NCBI GenBank assembly: GCA_964035575.1
Contig: OZ037890.1
Span: forward strand, 124,001 to 188,000
Source: Rhynchopus sp. YZ270_cl-10
Lineage: Eukaryota; Euglenozoa; Diplonemea; Diplonemida; Diplonemidae
Reading direction: 5' to 3'
DNA: 64,000 nucleotides
This document shows positions 38,563-47,615 of the stretch, in pieces. The notes under the pieces were generated by a model. That model saw only the letters and a list, made by a program, of their open reading frames with translations. It was not told where the DNA came from and made no database searches. Numbering within the stretch: position 1 is the stretch's first letter; every line of letters begins with the position of its first letter. A program made the position numbers and the translations under genes.

Positions 38563-39502
38563 CTACAACTTCGCCTTCCGTGCTTTGGGTGTGTAGTACA
38601 CGAGTTCCCGTGTTCTCCTGGGTGGAACAGGGGATGGGGAACGAAGCTTGGAGAGAACGTGGCGTTTGAGGTTTTGTATGGACTTGGCTTGACGTGAGAT
38701 GATCATGTTCACTACTGAGGATGGGATCCAGCCTTTTGGGTCGATTTGGGCAACGTAGAAGACACTGACAGAGCGTGGCGACTTGGCCTGCGCGATGAAT
38801 CCGGTTGTCAGAATTTCACCCCGGATGGACCCTGGCACGGCAGGGGTGGTCGGCGGGGTCACGGACAGACATTTGCAGATGAATCTGTTGTCATTGTCCT
38901 CAAATTTCTCTGAAATCAGGACCTCAAAGTCGCGCGGGGAGATCAACAACGCAGAAGGGCTTTTAAACGCCATGGTCCGATGATAAATCTCTAGCGTGGG
39001 GTCTGCTTTGATCCGATACGCAGTGATGTCCCGCCCGCCCACAAACAAATCATCCCAGTTCACACGCTCCTCAAAGCTCAACGCGCTCTTGAACAGAGGC
39101 ACTGTGACACCCTCTATTTGAAACTCCCCAAGCAGCATGTGCATGCCGGTACCCTTCGTGACACGTGTGTACGTCTTGACACCACCCTGTAGAGAGAGAG
39201 AGAATGGGTTATTATTTGATAGCTTTGTAACATGAAACCTAAACTTCTATGGAGTTTCGCTTTGAAAGGTAACGTAGGAGGGGGTAAATTTACTAAAATG
39301 ACGGTTCTATTTTGTGGTTTCACCAATGATGGTGAAACTAAAATCGCAAAATCAAGTCATTTATTTGTGTAACATTAAGGGGGATGTGAAATACCTCAAA
39401 CACATTGGCCTTGCCGCAGGCCTCTCGTATGCTCGGGTGCGAGAGGGCGCGGAGTGCGGTGAAGTCAGCGCAGTCATCTAGCGCGGTGCGGAGTGGGGGC
39501 AT
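38563..39502 (-). CDS. START-domain lipid-binding protein (two exons)
   Basis: Exon 1 is 39395-39502 (36 codons, MPPLRTALDD...KANVFE). Exon 2 is 38563-39186 (GGVKTYTRV...). The total is 243 aa. The phase-0 join reads KANVFE-GGVKTYTRVTKGTG. The body fits a START (StAR-related lipid transfer) domain: LLGEFQIEG, WDDLFVGG, YHRTMAFKSPSALLISPRDF and the C-terminal helix VVNMIISRQAKSIQNLKRHV. Such domains bind sterols or phospholipids in a hydrophobic tunnel. The C-terminal tail is basic and Pro-rich. The exon-2 frame alone opens at an internal Met, but that omits the first strand of the domain. An acceptor (GACGTGAACACAG) lies 4-5 nt before the ATG. Confidence 0.85.
39187..39394 (-). other. Intron in START-domain gene
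   Basis: 208 bp. The donor is GTATTT after a GAG codon, and the acceptor is CTCTCTCTCTACAG. Joining preserves phase 0 and completes the START domain. Contains a GTTTCACC...GGTGAAAC hairpin near 39317-39338. Confidence 0.85.
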
Positions 39503-40205
39503 TGTGCTGTGTTCACGTCGTGGGGTGTGGGGGGGGAGTAGGCGTACTGAGAGAGGGGTTTGTGGGGAAGATGGCAAGAAAGCGAGAGTTGCATGAGAAA
39601 AAGAGAGCGTTCAGTCTTTGTTGGTGGTGCGCAGAGGGTGGATTTATTTTTTTGCATGTTGTGTAGCTTGTATTGGAGGGGGTTTGGGCGAACCCACGGA
39701 AGACGTCACAAAAAAAGGCAACGTTTTGGTACGTTAGTTGCAGTCCTGTATTCCACCCATCGCCCCACTCTTGGATGTGGGGTTAGTGTAGCAAGGCGAG
39801 AGGGGTGAGTACACATGACGCAAATGGAAATAGAAATGGGGAAATAAATGGCCATTGATGCAAACCTCTGGGCTTGGCGTCATGACCTGGTACGAAAGGT
39901 CCCAAAGAAAGCTTTACATTTTTATCATCCACACCGGGGGGATAAAATAGGTGGGTTTTCGTTTGAATCCTGATCAAATCCTGGTCGAGCCCGGGTGCCC
40001 GGCACCCAACCCAGCTCAAGTTGGGAGCTTCCGGTGGAATGCGGATTGATGATGAAGCTGAAGGTGCAAACGCCTCTACGAATCCTAGAATTCCTCTCGG
40101 TTATCCAACTGCGGAGTTCGGCACATTTGACCCGATAAACTCGTTCTAAAATATGTCACGTATGTCTCTAGACTGGGTTCTGGCTTAGAGGCGTTCAGCC
40201 ATAAC
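39503..40205. other. Spacer downstream of UBL/WD40 paralogue
   Basis: No gene. A diverged family C element lies at 40045-40125 (GCTGAAGGTGCAAACGCCTC, then CTCGGTTATCCAACTGCGGA). Confidence 0.55.
40045..40125 (+). repeat. Short repeat, family C (diverged)
   Basis: GAAGCTGAAGGTGCAAACGC then CTCTCGGTTATCCAACTGCG; the terminal hairpin is weak. Confidence 0.5.
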
Positions 40206-41372
40206 TCACCACAACCCACAATTCACCGCGTCTGTGAGAAGATCACACTCTGAGTCACTCTCAAACTCAGGGTCGACGTCACCACAGGCATCTACCTGTA
40301 CGCCACGCTCCCTTGCAATGAACATATACCCTCGACACTGCGAGACAATGATGCGCATCACAAACCCCATATCCACCTTTCTGTGAAACCCTAGACACTC
40401 CAAATCAGAGTCCCACACACGCACCGTCTGCCCCTTACCCCCTGAGAACACACGCGACCGACATCCGGACACCGTAATCGCCCGCAGACGCACCCCGGTT
40501 TCGACCTTTCTTACCACTGCCCAGGCATTTCTCTCACCTTCCCACAGCCGAATCGACATGTCGTCGTGCCCTGTGAGAAAGGAGTTTGGTGTAACCGACG
40601 TTATCACCTCAGTAGTAGGGTGCGACTTGAGTTTCTCTTGCGTGCTGAGTGCTTCACCATAGAATATGATGAGACCACCCTTGGTGGAAACAAGAACCGC
40701 GTTGCCACATTCATTGGCAGTGACGACGTCAGTGTCGAACTGATACTTTGCCTCGTAGAAGTTGTGTTTGTCAAGCACACTCACGTTATTCTTTTCCCAT
40801 ATGTAGCCATGGTTTTTCCCTGGAGGCACCACTATTCTACCAACACCAGAGCCCACGGAGCCAAGCCGTACCTCATCGTAAGTAGACATGCAAATAAACC
40901 CTACAGAGTTAGTGCATCCAGGCATGACAGCGTACATCATCGTTGCGTCGTGGGTGAGCCCCATCGCCGAATAGTGCCCGCCAGCTATTTTGTCAAGACA
41001 ACGTCCTGCCTTGATGTTCCATTGCGATATGCCGTTTGAGGCGAGGGTGTAGAAGAACTGCCCGCAAGGCGACACACACATATCCATCAGGGGGCTCCCC
41101 GTGGAGGCGAAGTAGGGTACGTCGATCTCCGCCTTGGCACGGCTCACAGCAAGCTCGTCGTCGGCTTCAATCGCGAGCGATGAGATCGCATCGTTGCCCA
41201 CCAAGGGCACGTCGTTGATGTGCATGTCGATCGCCGTGGCTTCAATCTCGGCACCCAAGTACTGCACTAAATACTCCAGCACCTTGGTCCGCATGGTACC
41301 CAGAGTTTCGTCCATGTCGATGTCAAGTGTGAAGTGGTCTCCAGTTTCGGTAAAAATAGCGGCAAGTTCCAT
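40206..41372 (-). CDS. Ubiquitin-like/WD40 protein, diverged third family member
   Basis: 388 aa. The N-terminal about 82 residues match the UBL-like segment of the 32-35 kb pair in layout (Met, beta strand, LGTMRTKVLEYLVQYLG helix, NDVPLVGNDAISSLAIEADDELAV). WD-like blades follow (ISQWNIKAGRCLDKI; MSIRLWEGERNAW; TVRVWDSDLECL). Many blades are degenerate. The C-terminus is acidic (DVDPEFESDSECD). Sequence divergence from the pair is large, so the duplication is older. No catalytic motif; a protein-interaction scaffold is the reasonable inference. Confidence 0.82.
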   Translation of the reverse strand: MELAAIFTETGDHFTLDIDMDETLGTMRTKVLEYLVQYLGAEIEATAIDMHINDVPLVGNDAISSLAIEADDELAVSRAKAEIDVPYFASTGSPLMDMCVSPCGQFFYTLASNGISQWNIKAGRCLDKIAGGHYSAMGLTHDATMMYAVMPGCTNSVGFICMSTYDEVRLGSVGSGVGRIVVPPGKNHGYIWEKNNVSVLDKHNFYEAKYQFDTDVVTANECGNAVLVSTKGGLIIFYGEALSTQEKLKSHPTTEVITSVTPNSFLTGHDDMSIRLWEGERNAWAVVRKVETGVRLRAITVSGCRSRVFSGGKGQTVRVWDSDLECLGFHRKVDMGFVMRIIVSQCRGYMFIARERGVQVDACGDVDPEFESDSECDLLTDAVNCGLW

Positions 41373-41888
41373 TTTGTCTTATGTAAAAAGGAGAAAAAAA
41401 AATGTGTCTGAGGATGAAGTAGAGAAATGAGGTGTGATATGGTGGGGAGGGGATAATAGAGGGAAAGGGAAAAGGTCGTTAACTCGTTGCATAGAAGAAG
41501 AAGAAGCAGAATTGGACAAAAGAAGAGAAAAGAAACAAAAGGTTGACTAAATGATCCTGAGCCGGTTGACTAATGATCCTGAGCCTCATTGTTGCTTGGT
41601 CACCTTTAAACACCTTTAAGTGAAGTTCGGGGGGTGCAAACACCCTTCAGGTACACAGCATACACACACGTCAAGCGACAAACTTACATAGAAACCGACG
41701 GATTTTGATCAAGAAAAAACTAAATTGGAGGCGTTTCCCCTCACCAAGCATTTCAAAAAAACCCATTCCATCAATAACCCACAACATAACACCACCCTCC
41801 TGCACGAGGCAACAAGATACAACCATCCCTGGACAAGAGGGCAAACGGTCTGGCAGCATTCGCATTGCTTCCGTGGCGATGACCGTGT
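41373..41888. other. Spacer with short repeats
   Basis: No gene. A family A element with a partial internal duplication lies at 41546-41607 (GATCCTGAGCC occurs twice). A family C fragment lies at 41620-41660. Confidence 0.6.
41546..41607 (+). repeat. Short hairpin repeat, family A with internal duplication
   Basis: TTGACTAAATGATCCTGAGC, a repeated GGTTGACTAATGATCCTGAG, then TTGCTTGGTCACCTTTA. The left half is duplicated in tandem. Confidence 0.65.
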
Positions 41889-42437
41889 CTAACGCTCCAG
41901 AACAGAGAGGCCTTCCTTGGACGGACATTCACAGGCAGTGGTCCCACAGTCGCAGCACGGTATGTTCCCGGGGCACATCTGTCCGAGGGAGGGGTTGCAG
42001 CACACACCACCTGGCTGGCAGACTTGGCAGGATGGTGGAGGCGATGGTGAAGGTGTGGGTGTGGGTGTGGGTACAGGCTTAGGTGTGGGCTGCGGTGTAG
42101 GTTGCGGGGTGGGCTTTGGTGTTGGGGTTGCTGGTGTTGGCTTGGGGGTGGGTGCTGGCGACGGTGTCGGTGTCGGAGGGACTGGAGGCGGTGTGGGTCC
42201 CACGGGCACCTTGCAGTGCTCGTCTGGGATGCATGTGGCAGGCACGAACGCGGTGTACCAGAGACAGCTTGTCCCGTTGCCCTTCTCCTGCAGCAGGTTG
42301 ACATGTGCCAGTGCGCATGTCGACTCGTTCAACGCATGTTGGCACTCCATCAACGTAACATTCCCACACAACGGCAGTGGCGACACCACCACAACCACTG
42401 CAGCCAGAACACATAGCATCATGTTTCCCACCGGCAT
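41889..42437 (-). CDS. Secreted Cys-rich protein with Thr/Pro-rich stalk
   Basis: 182 aa. Residues 1-25 form a signal peptide (MLCVLAAVVVVVSPLPLCG). A small Cys module with N-glycosylation sites (NVT, NES, NGT) spans about 26-78. A 55-residue Pro/Thr linker of repeated PTP/KPTP units follows, then a second Cys cluster (CQVCQPGGVCCNPS, CPGNIPCCDCGTTACEC). The layout is typical of an extracellular or cell-wall protein with an O-glycosylated spacer. The Thr/Pro linker is like those joining PA14 domains in the astacin genes, but I see no other similarity. An acceptor TTTTTCTCAAG lies about 16 nt upstream. Confidence 0.85.
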   Translation of the reverse strand: MPVGNMMLCVLAAVVVVVSPLPLCGNVTLMECQHALNESTCALAHVNLLQEKGNGTSCLWYTAFVPATCIPDEHCKVPVGPTPPPVPPTPTPSPAPTPKPTPATPTPKPTPQPTPQPTPKPVPTPTPTPSPSPPPSCQVCQPGGVCCNPSLGQMCPGNIPCCDCGTTACECPSKEGLSVLER

Positions 42438-42687
42438 TGTTTTTCTTTCCCTTGAGAAAAATGGGAGGTTTTTTGTTTTAGGGAGGAGAGGACACGCAAA
42501 TCCGCCACCTTCCCAGACAGACCCCGGTCAGTGAGGCGCCAGAGGAAGAACTTTGAGGAGTTTTTCCCACCACCCACCTACAATTTGGGCCAAGCAGCTA
42601 AGATTAAATTACACCGCCTTTTTTTTCTTCACTTTTATCAACCAAACGCTAGCTTTCCCCCCCTTAATTATCACCTTTTCCCCAACA

Positions 42688-43359
42688 CTACACGCTTTTC
42701 ACCCCCCGCATAAAATGCTCCACCGGGCTTTCATACGACAGCAACGCCTCTGCCACTGCCGCAAGCGCAGCCTTGCTCAGCGGTGTGGCCGTCTGCTCTG
42801 CAAGCGCTGCAAAGGTGAGCACCTTCCCTGCATCCACCGCACTGAGCACCGGCGCCGACGGGAGCGCCGCGAGCAACGCCCCCGCCTCCCCTGCCGCTAT
42901 ATCTTGCGCACACAGGTTCGAGCTGTTGCGCACCTTCACCGACGCACCGCAACGCACCAACGCAGCCACAACCTCAGCACTGCCATAACTCGCTGCACTA
43001 TGTATCGGATACATCCCCGCCAAATCACACACATTCACACTCGCTGTACTCTTCCCCAGCAGCATCTCCACCACCTTCGCATGCCCCCTCCCGCACGCTA
43101 TCAGCAGCGGCGTCTCCCCTTCCTCTGCAGACGCATCCACATCACAGCCCACCTCCAGCAGCCACGCCACCACAACACGGTCTCCACTCCAACAAGCGCA
43201 ATGCAATGCACTCCATCCAACAGCGTCTGTAATATGCGCGAGAGGGGACGACGTTGAAGATGAAGATGGACTACCTTCTAGCCCCGCAGCTTTTCCAAGC
43301 AGCTCCTCAAACGAGGCTCCCTCTTTGCAAGAAAGCAAAAAGGCTGCTGCATGCTCCAT
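42688..43359 (-). CDS. Ankyrin-repeat protein
   Basis: 223 aa. About four ankyrin repeats span about 47-160 (GWSALHCACWSGDRVVVAWLL; GETPLLIACGRGHAKVVEMLL; MYPIHSAASYGSAEVVAALV; then SNLCAQDIAAGEAGALLAAL). They are flanked by Ala-rich helices at both ends. The protein is all interaction surface with no enzyme domain. The start is the first Met after a CTTTCTTCTCTCCTCC pyrimidine tract. Confidence 0.88.
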   Translation of the reverse strand: MEHAAAFLLSCKEGASFEELLGKAAGLEGSPSSSSTSSPLAHITDAVGWSALHCACWSGDRVVVAWLLEVGCDVDASAEEGETPLLIACGRGHAKVVEMLLGKSTASVNVCDLAGMYPIHSAASYGSAEVVAALVRCGASVKVRNSSNLCAQDIAAGEAGALLAALPSAPVLSAVDAGKVLTFAALAEQTATPLSKAALAAVAEALLSYESPVEHFMRGVKSV

Positions 43360-43395
43360 TAAGGATAGTGGGAGAGGGGAGGAGAGAAGAAAGGT

Positions 43396-43432
43396 TTAAA
43401 GATGAACACTAAGCTCCAAGTGCTTAGTAAAA
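43396..43432 (+). repeat. Short hairpin repeat, family A
   Basis: AAGATGAACACTAAGCTCCA then AGTGCTTAGTAAAA. The stem CTAAGC/GCTTAG is kept while the loop changed. Confidence 0.65.
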
Positions 43433-43587
43433 AATGTTAGGGGGAGATTAGGGGGGGAAATGAGGGTGTAAATAGAAAATGCACCTTGAACCTTACCTTG
43501 AAAAAAGTTGCGAAAAGGGGTGTGTGTAGAGATGCTGTAGAGAAGGGGTTGTGGAATTGTGGGGGGATGGAGTATGACATAAATTTG

Positions 43588-43625
43588 AATTGAAAATACA
43601 AAAAGCCCTCTCGGGAATGAAGGCT
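43588..43625 (+). repeat. Short repeat, family B (truncated)
   Basis: TTGAAAATACAAAAAGCCCT then CTCGGGAATGAAGG; it runs into the LINE remnant. Confidence 0.6.
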
Positions 43626-44180
43626 CGCCATGTGACTGCAGCACGTCACTGTCCGACACCGACATTGGCGGGGCGGGATGTGCAGTAGTGGACACAGACG
43701 ACAACATAGTCACATCTCCGGCAAAGGGGTGGCCTGCCAGGCCGAATAGACAACTGCGACCGCACCACAACAACCACCTATCATCGAGTGGCGATCCTGA
43801 CGGACAGCCAGTCTCCATCCGTGCCTTGGAGGGAGGACCACAGAAGGCAGTCGAACAAACCTTGCACGACATCTGGCGCAACTCAGACACTCACGTCAAC
43901 GACGTGGACTTCTAATACGCCCAGCCACATCAACCTCACTGGCAATCAAAGAGGCAAAACGACACACCAACGCAGTTGTGCCACAGCTTGGTGCCGACAC
44001 CGACACACCGCGTGTATGCCTGCCCCAACGCGAAGAACACCCAACTCCGCCGCCCACCACTGCTCACGCAAGGGGGCGAGAGAAATGCGACTCCTGCGCA
44101 CCAAACGTGTACCTTCGGTACAACCATCAGTGCACCCGAGTGAACCCAATCATGCGGTCTTACGTCCATTTCGTTACATC
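43620..44180 (+). pseudogene. Decayed LINE RNase H and C-terminal Cys/His region
   Basis: A plus-strand frame gives SDTDIGGAGCAVVDTDDN (first RNase H strand), then SIRALEGGPQKAVEQTLHDI. A neighbouring frame gives TPSHINLTGNQRG, the 'P-S-H-x-x-x-x-G-N' block of retroelement RNase H. Later a third stretch gives EKCDSCAPNVYLRYNHQC, a Cys/His knuckle as found at LINE C-termini. Frame changes make it dead. Its relation to the endonuclease remnant at 18.5 kb is likely but unproven. Confidence 0.6.
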
Positions 44181-44492
44181 TGAGCAAAAAAAAACCCCCC
44201 ACCCCCTCTAAGGACAGCGACTCTTGCAGAAGCAACACCGGAGTCAACACCGGAACTCCGTGCCGAGAGGGGAACACGTGAACATTCCGCTACACGAATA
44301 CAAATACATACTAGATTTGAGGATAGGTGGGTAAAAGAGACTATGAGGAGGGGGGGAAGTACTTATGCTTGGGTTTTCACAACGGGATCAGTATATTTTT
44401 TTGAATAAAAATAAGAAAATGGGCGAGAGACGAATAAAGGAGGCCTTTACTCAAAAGAAACAGTACACAACACCAAAAAAAAATTTCATCAG

Positions 44493-44570
44493 TGGTACTC
44501 CGAGAAGGGTCGATATTGACAGGTCGCTGACAGGTCGTTGACAGATTTCTCATAGCGCCAATCACCATTC
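44493..44570. repeat. Dispersed repeat, family F, copy 3
   Basis: CTCCGAGAAGGGTCGATATT then GACAGGTCGCTGACAGGTCG and a TTTCTCATAGCGCCAATCA end. Confidence 0.75.
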
Positions 44571-44876
44571 CTTTTTTGTGCTGAACTGTTTATCTCTCTG
44601 CTCTAGTCTTCTTCTTTTTTGTTTTATTTTGTTTTCTTTTTTTATTGTGAGGGGTTTTTTGGAGTATTTTTTTTTTTAAATTCTCTTCAAAAGAGAGAGG
44701 TTTTGTTTTGTTTTATTCTCTAATCTAAAAAATTGGAAATACAAAAAAAGTGAAAAAAAAGGTTTCTTTGCTAAGATACGTCTACTGTACTTAGCTACCA
44801 AAAAAAAAAAAGAGGAGGGGGAAGGAAGGGAGTGACGGAGTTGTGCGGGAGTTGGATTTCATTATTACTTTTTTGT

Positions 44877-44935
44877 TTGAAACCCTGGTTGTATTAGATG
44901 TAGACACACCCCCGAGGATGAGGCTCCAATACTAA
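44877..44935 (+). repeat. Short repeat, family D (diverged)
   Basis: TGAAACCCTGGTTGTATTAG then ATGTAGACACACCCCCGAGG. Confidence 0.7.
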
Positions 44936-45170
44936 ACACTGTGCCTTTTTTTTGTTTTTCTTTTTGTTTCGGTCGTTTCCGCTCATATTGCCTATATTGT
45001 TGGGATTATATAATTATACGTACGTCGAGGGGTATGTGCGCATTTTGTTTTGCAATTTGTGGTGGACAGAAAAAACCCAAAAAAAAATTGTTTTATGATA
45101 GATTACTACCCCTAGATAGCCAGCCAGTTTTTTCTTCACAGTGACAGAAGAACCCGAAAAAGAAATAAAA

Positions 45171-45225
45171 AAAGGAGAAGTTTTTTGTGCAAACGCCTCA
45201 CCCAAGACCCGGATAGGCATTGGTA
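45171..45225 (+). repeat. Short repeat, family C (partial)
   Basis: AAGTTTTTTGTGCAAACGCC then TCACCCAAGACCCGGATAGG; 3' half lost. Confidence 0.5.
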
Positions 45226-45805
45226 AAATATTTTCTTTTTTTTTTTTCCTTTTGGTGCAAAAGAGAAACGAAATAAAGCAAAGAAAGTCTCAGAAAAATG
45301 TGCCTCTCATCCCACAAATACATAAATTCCTTTGCTTATACGTCTTTTTTACTATTGCAAAACGTAGAAGAGACGCGTAGGGGGAAAACGAGACGCAATT
45401 AATATTATTTCCCAAGAAAGGCAAATCGTCGGAAACTCTAAAAAAAAATAAATAAATCTTGACCGCTCAATGTACCTCTGCGCGAGAGTATGCAACAAAA
45501 AAAAAAAAAACGAACAAGATTTGTGGATGTCTTTAAAAAGAACCTCCCTCTTTTTTATGTGTGGGAGTTCTCTTTTTCCTAAAGATTGGGTGGGGAGGAA
45601 TGCTTTGTGGAAATTCAATGTCCTTGCGGGGAACAAAATGTTGAAACACGACACCTTTTTTTTGAAATAACAGAACGGTTCTTTGACCAGAGCAGAAAAA
45701 AGTAGCTTTTGCCGACAACACGCCTTACGTACCCACCCTCTACCCCATGATGTAGGACTAAGTCTTCTTTTGCAATAAAGTTTTTTTTTTTTGACAAACA
45801 CCTTT

Positions 45806-46603
45806 TTTCCTTTACAGGCCTTTTGCTAACCATCATGCCATCATGCCACGTTTTTGGGCGTTTTTTATTATTTTTTCCATCATGCCACCATCATGCCACG
45901 GGGGGTGGTGGGGCAGGGCTTTCGCTCTGCATCACCTGAGGATTTCCCCCCCAGATGGCATGATGGCATGATGGCATGATGGCATGATGGCATGATGGCA
46001 TGATGGCATGATGGCATGATGGCATGATGGCATGATGGCATGATGGCATGATGGCATGATGGCATGATGGCATGATGGCATGATGGCATGATGGCATGAT
46101 GGCACCTTAAAATTTTTCTGCTCGCTGCGCTCGCGGAGGTATACCTCAAAAAAATTTCCGCTCGCTTCGCTCGCGTTGTACGCTATTTTCTTCCTGTCTA
46201 CGGTGCCATTTTACAATGTCTAAGGGGATTCCCTTGCATTTTGCAGCCAGAAATGAAACTTGACCCAAGCTGCAAAAATTTGACCATTGTTATTTCAAAG
46301 TGACCCAACCGTTGCAACAGCCCCTGCTTCTGGAAGACGTTTGTACGGTTAGTGTACTTAAGGCGCAAGACCAAGCACCGTTAATAAAGGATTAGATTCC
46401 GTTTTTTTTTGTTATCTCGCAAAGCTGACCCTTCGCCTCTCACCCTGGGCTGGCAGGGAGGCGCGCGCGAAGCGCGCGACGACCGCTTTCACCAGGTGGG
46501 AAAGCTCGGAATGTACTTTTTTTTCCAGGAAATTATTTTTTTTTTGACCATCATGCCATTCAGGGGGAAAATCCCAAAGTTAGCAAAAGGCCTGTTTCCT
46601 TTA
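45806..46603. mobile_element. MULE-like element copy 1 with 9-bp target duplication
   Basis: The element is 45815-46594 (780 bp) with inverted ends CAGGCCTTTTGCTAAC / GTTAGCAAAAGGCCTG. It is flanked by exact TTTCCTTTA repeats (45806-45814 and 46595-46603). It carries about 19 tandem copies of the 8-bp unit GGCATGAT. No transposase. Nearly identical to the copy at 51227-52047. A 9-bp duplication points to a Mutator-like (MULE) origin. Confidence 0.88.
45953..46104. repeat. 8-bp microsatellite (GGCATGAT)n inside MULE-like copy 1
   Basis: About 19 perfect units. Single CATCATGCC units also occur next to both element ends, so the array may have grown from a subterminal motif. Confidence 0.95.
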
Positions 46604-46674
46604 TATGCGCTGATCGTTTGCAGTTCAGGTATTATTGTTATACAACTGATACAATGAAAAAGGGGGGGCTATTT

Positions 46675-46722
46675 GGAAGACCAACCTAAGCCTCGTTTGT
46701 GCGTACTGCGCGCACTGTGTCC
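46675..46722 (+). repeat. Possible family A repeat (weak)
   Basis: GACCAACCTAAGCCTCGTTT then GTGCGTACTGCG. The right arm is lost. Confidence 0.35.
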
Positions 46723-46874
46723 CCTTTGGAGAAAAAAATCAATGTGGATTTATGTGGGAACTTTTTTTCTTTGTTCCTCTCGGAACTCTATGGAGATGTT
46801 GTGGGGAATATCAAAAAAAAAAGGAAAAAAAGACAACTTTTTTCGATAAAAAAAAATGGGGAAATCCGCTAGCA

Positions 46875-47541
46875 CTGTACACCATGGACTCGTAATGACA
46901 TTACGTGACGAGGGACGAGGGAAATTACGTGGGAAATTACGCGCGCAATGACGTCGTCACGACGCGGGCACCCCCTCGTAATGACGACGTCATGACGTGA
47001 GGTTTCCCTCGTCACGACGACGGCATTACGACGTCATGACGAGGGGTGCCCTCGTAATTACGAGGGGTGCTCCCGTGGTCATTGTCTGGCTATTGCCTCC
47101 CAGGGAAAGGGACTCTCGAATTTTTTTTTTGGCCCCTGTTTAGGGCTAATTTCGACGATTTGAGGCCATTAAAAGCAAAATTTGGCACTTTTAAGCATCT
47201 GTGGGGGTCTAATGACCGTATTTTGGCTGAAATTTGACTTGACATTTTTTTTCACCATTTGGTCAATCTGAGGTTTTCTTTGGATTTTTTGGGCCACTTT
47301 ATGACCTACCACGCCCGATTTTTGAAAAAAAAATTTTTTTTTATTGGTCAAAAATCGCCTTGTCGTGGGTGCCCACGTCATGACGACGTCGTGACGTGGT
47401 AATTACGAGGGGGTGCCCTCGTAATTACCTCGTCATGACGAGGGCACCCCCTCGTAATTACGAGGGGGTGCCCTCGTCAAGGCACTCGTAATTACCTCGT
47501 CATGACGCGCGTAATGTCATTACGAGTCCATGGTGTAGCAG
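46875..47541. mobile_element. TIR element rich in TGACGTCA-like palindromes
   Basis: The ends CTGTACACCATGGACTCGTA and its inverse TACGAGTCCATGGTGTAGCAG differ by one indel; the arms continue as ATGACATTACG. Subterminal blocks (46910-47060 and 47370-47510) are packed with ACGTCATGACG, GTAATTACGAGG and GTGCCCTCGT repeats in both orientations. The AT-rich middle is non-coding. No clear target duplication. Confidence 0.75.
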
Positions 47542-47615
47542 CTTGCCTCTGAAGGGCGGGGTTTGCCTCTCCTCTCTCTCTCTCTTTATTTTTTTTCGGC
47601 ATTTTTAAATTTTTC

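Larger units (their letters stand above)
43360..45814. other. Repeat-rich spacer
   Basis: No intact gene. Holds family A (43396-43432), family B (43588-43625), a decayed LINE end (43620-44180), family F (44493-44570), family D (44877-44935) and family C (45171-45225), with long homopolymer runs. Confidence 0.65.
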
